This document shows, one piece after another, positions 53,769 to 54,028 of a stretch of DNA of 54,028 nt (its first letter is position 1; the number at the start of each line of letters is the position of its first letter). The DNA lies in the NCBI GenBank assembly GCA_900315545.1, contig OMZM01000014.1, positions 1 through 54,028 of the forward strand, given 5' to 3'. This DNA comes from an uncultured Prevotella sp. (GTDB taxonomy: Bacteria > Bacteroidota > Bacteroidia > Bacteroidales > Bacteroidaceae). A program made the position numbers and the translations under genes. Under the pieces are notes generated by a model. That model was not told the origin of the DNA. It saw only the letters and a list, made by a program, of their open reading frames with translations, and ran no database searches.

Positions 53769-54028
53769 ATGGACAACGATAGAGGACAAAGTTTGATAAC
53801 CAAATACGTCTGGATGATAGAGACCATCTATCGCAGACGTAAGATCTCGTTCAAAGAACTGAACGAGCTGTGGCTGCGAGATGACATCAGCAGAGGGGTC
53901 GATATTCCCAAGCGCACCTTCGACAACTGGCGTTATGTCATCTGGGATATGTTCGGCATCAACATCGCTAATGAAGGACGTGGCGAGTATCGTTACTACA
54001 TTGAGAACGAGGAGGACATCAGTAAGAA
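53769..54028 (+). CDS. WYL-domain-type transcriptional regulator, N-terminal part (runs off the window)
   Basis: From ATG 53769 the frame is open for 86 codons to the window end. It begins MDNDRGQSLITKYVWMIETI, then YRRRKISFKELNELWLRDDI, and continues DIPKRTFDNWRYVIWDMFGI and GEYRYYIENEED. This N-terminal winged-helix pattern is characteristic of Bacteroidetes WYL-domain regulators; the WYL part itself would lie outside. A -7 box TACTTTTG (53743-53750) lies upstream. WYL regulators often control defence systems, which fits the neighbouring nuclease. Confidence 0.75.
   Translation, partial: MDNDRGQSLITKYVWMIETIYRRRKISFKELNELWLRDDISRGVDIPKRTFDNWRYVIWDMFGINIANEGRGEYRYYIENEEDISK

Overview
The window is 54 kb from a member of the Bacteroidetes, most likely Prevotella or a close relative (Prevotellaceae). 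The evidence is the promoter grammar (TTTG-N19-21-TAnnTTTG), lipoproteins with a Cys-Gly-Gly-Asp type export signal, C-terminal sorting tails on secreted proteins, SusB-like GH97 enzymes, a SpeB/interpain-type C10 protease, a BspA-like leucine-rich-repeat protein, and Bacteroidetes families DUF4835, DUF3127, DUF4301 and a DUF4846 remnant. Names and functions come from reading the translations; no database search was run.

Layout. 0.3-5.1 kb: two small envelope genes, then yebC and pheT, all on the minus strand. 5.8-9.6 kb: a secreted C10 protease and a YpfJ-like zinc metallopeptidase. 9.7-10.7 kb: queC and ridA on the minus strand. 10.8-16.1 kb: a beta-helix surface protein, a YiiX-like lipoprotein, pgk, and a BspA-like LRR protein. 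16.2-25.8 kb: a DUF3127 OB-fold protein on the minus strand, then dnaN and a tightly packed plus-strand run of exonuclease, coaBC, DUF4835, recN, ttcA-like, nucleoside phosphorylase and mnmE, with a truncated DUF4846 gene abutting mnmE. 26.2-31.8 kb: two GH97 glycosidases. 31.8-34.1 kb: a minus-strand repair operon (Ogt, Y-family polymerase, small partner). 34.2-38.0 kb: an AT-rich accessory patch with a lipoprotein, a zinc-ribbon/Sel1/zinc-ribbon trio, structured leaders, tRNA-Pro and tRNA-Phe. 38.1-43.4 kb: a minus-strand run of DUF4301, a Fur-family regulator, purA, hisS and rubrerythrin. 43.5-47.3 kb: a RelA/SpoT homologue with a degenerate hydrolase site, and rlmD. 47.4-51.9 kb: a structured leader with a small secreted protein, and ppdK. 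52.2-54.0 kb: an HTH protein, a DUF1016/YhcG PDDEXK nuclease, and the start of a WYL-type regulator, which looks accessory or defence-related.

The strongest signal outside genes is a family of about 300-450 bp intergenic elements, six copies, all in the same orientation (about 1364, 5210, 14173, 26180, 34240 and 48541). Five contain a 148-155 bp block bounded by long inverted repeats (left arm GTGTTAAAATTGTCAAAGAG, right arm its complement) and filled with TTTGACA/TGTCAAA-type half sites. All five lie 137-234 bp upstream of a canonical -7 box serving a plus-strand gene: the C10 protease, the BspA-like protein, the GH97 pair, a lipoprotein and ppdK. Three also carry a TGGCAC-N5-TTG(C/T) motif that matches a sigma-54 -24/-12 promoter. 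I read this as an undescribed cis-regulatory module that may define a surface/carbon regulon. A selfish repeat family is the main alternative. A second non-coding signal is a pair of related 5' leaders before the genes at 34955 and 36232, the second carrying a large nested stem-loop. A third is a leader with three terminator-like hairpins before the gene at 47877.
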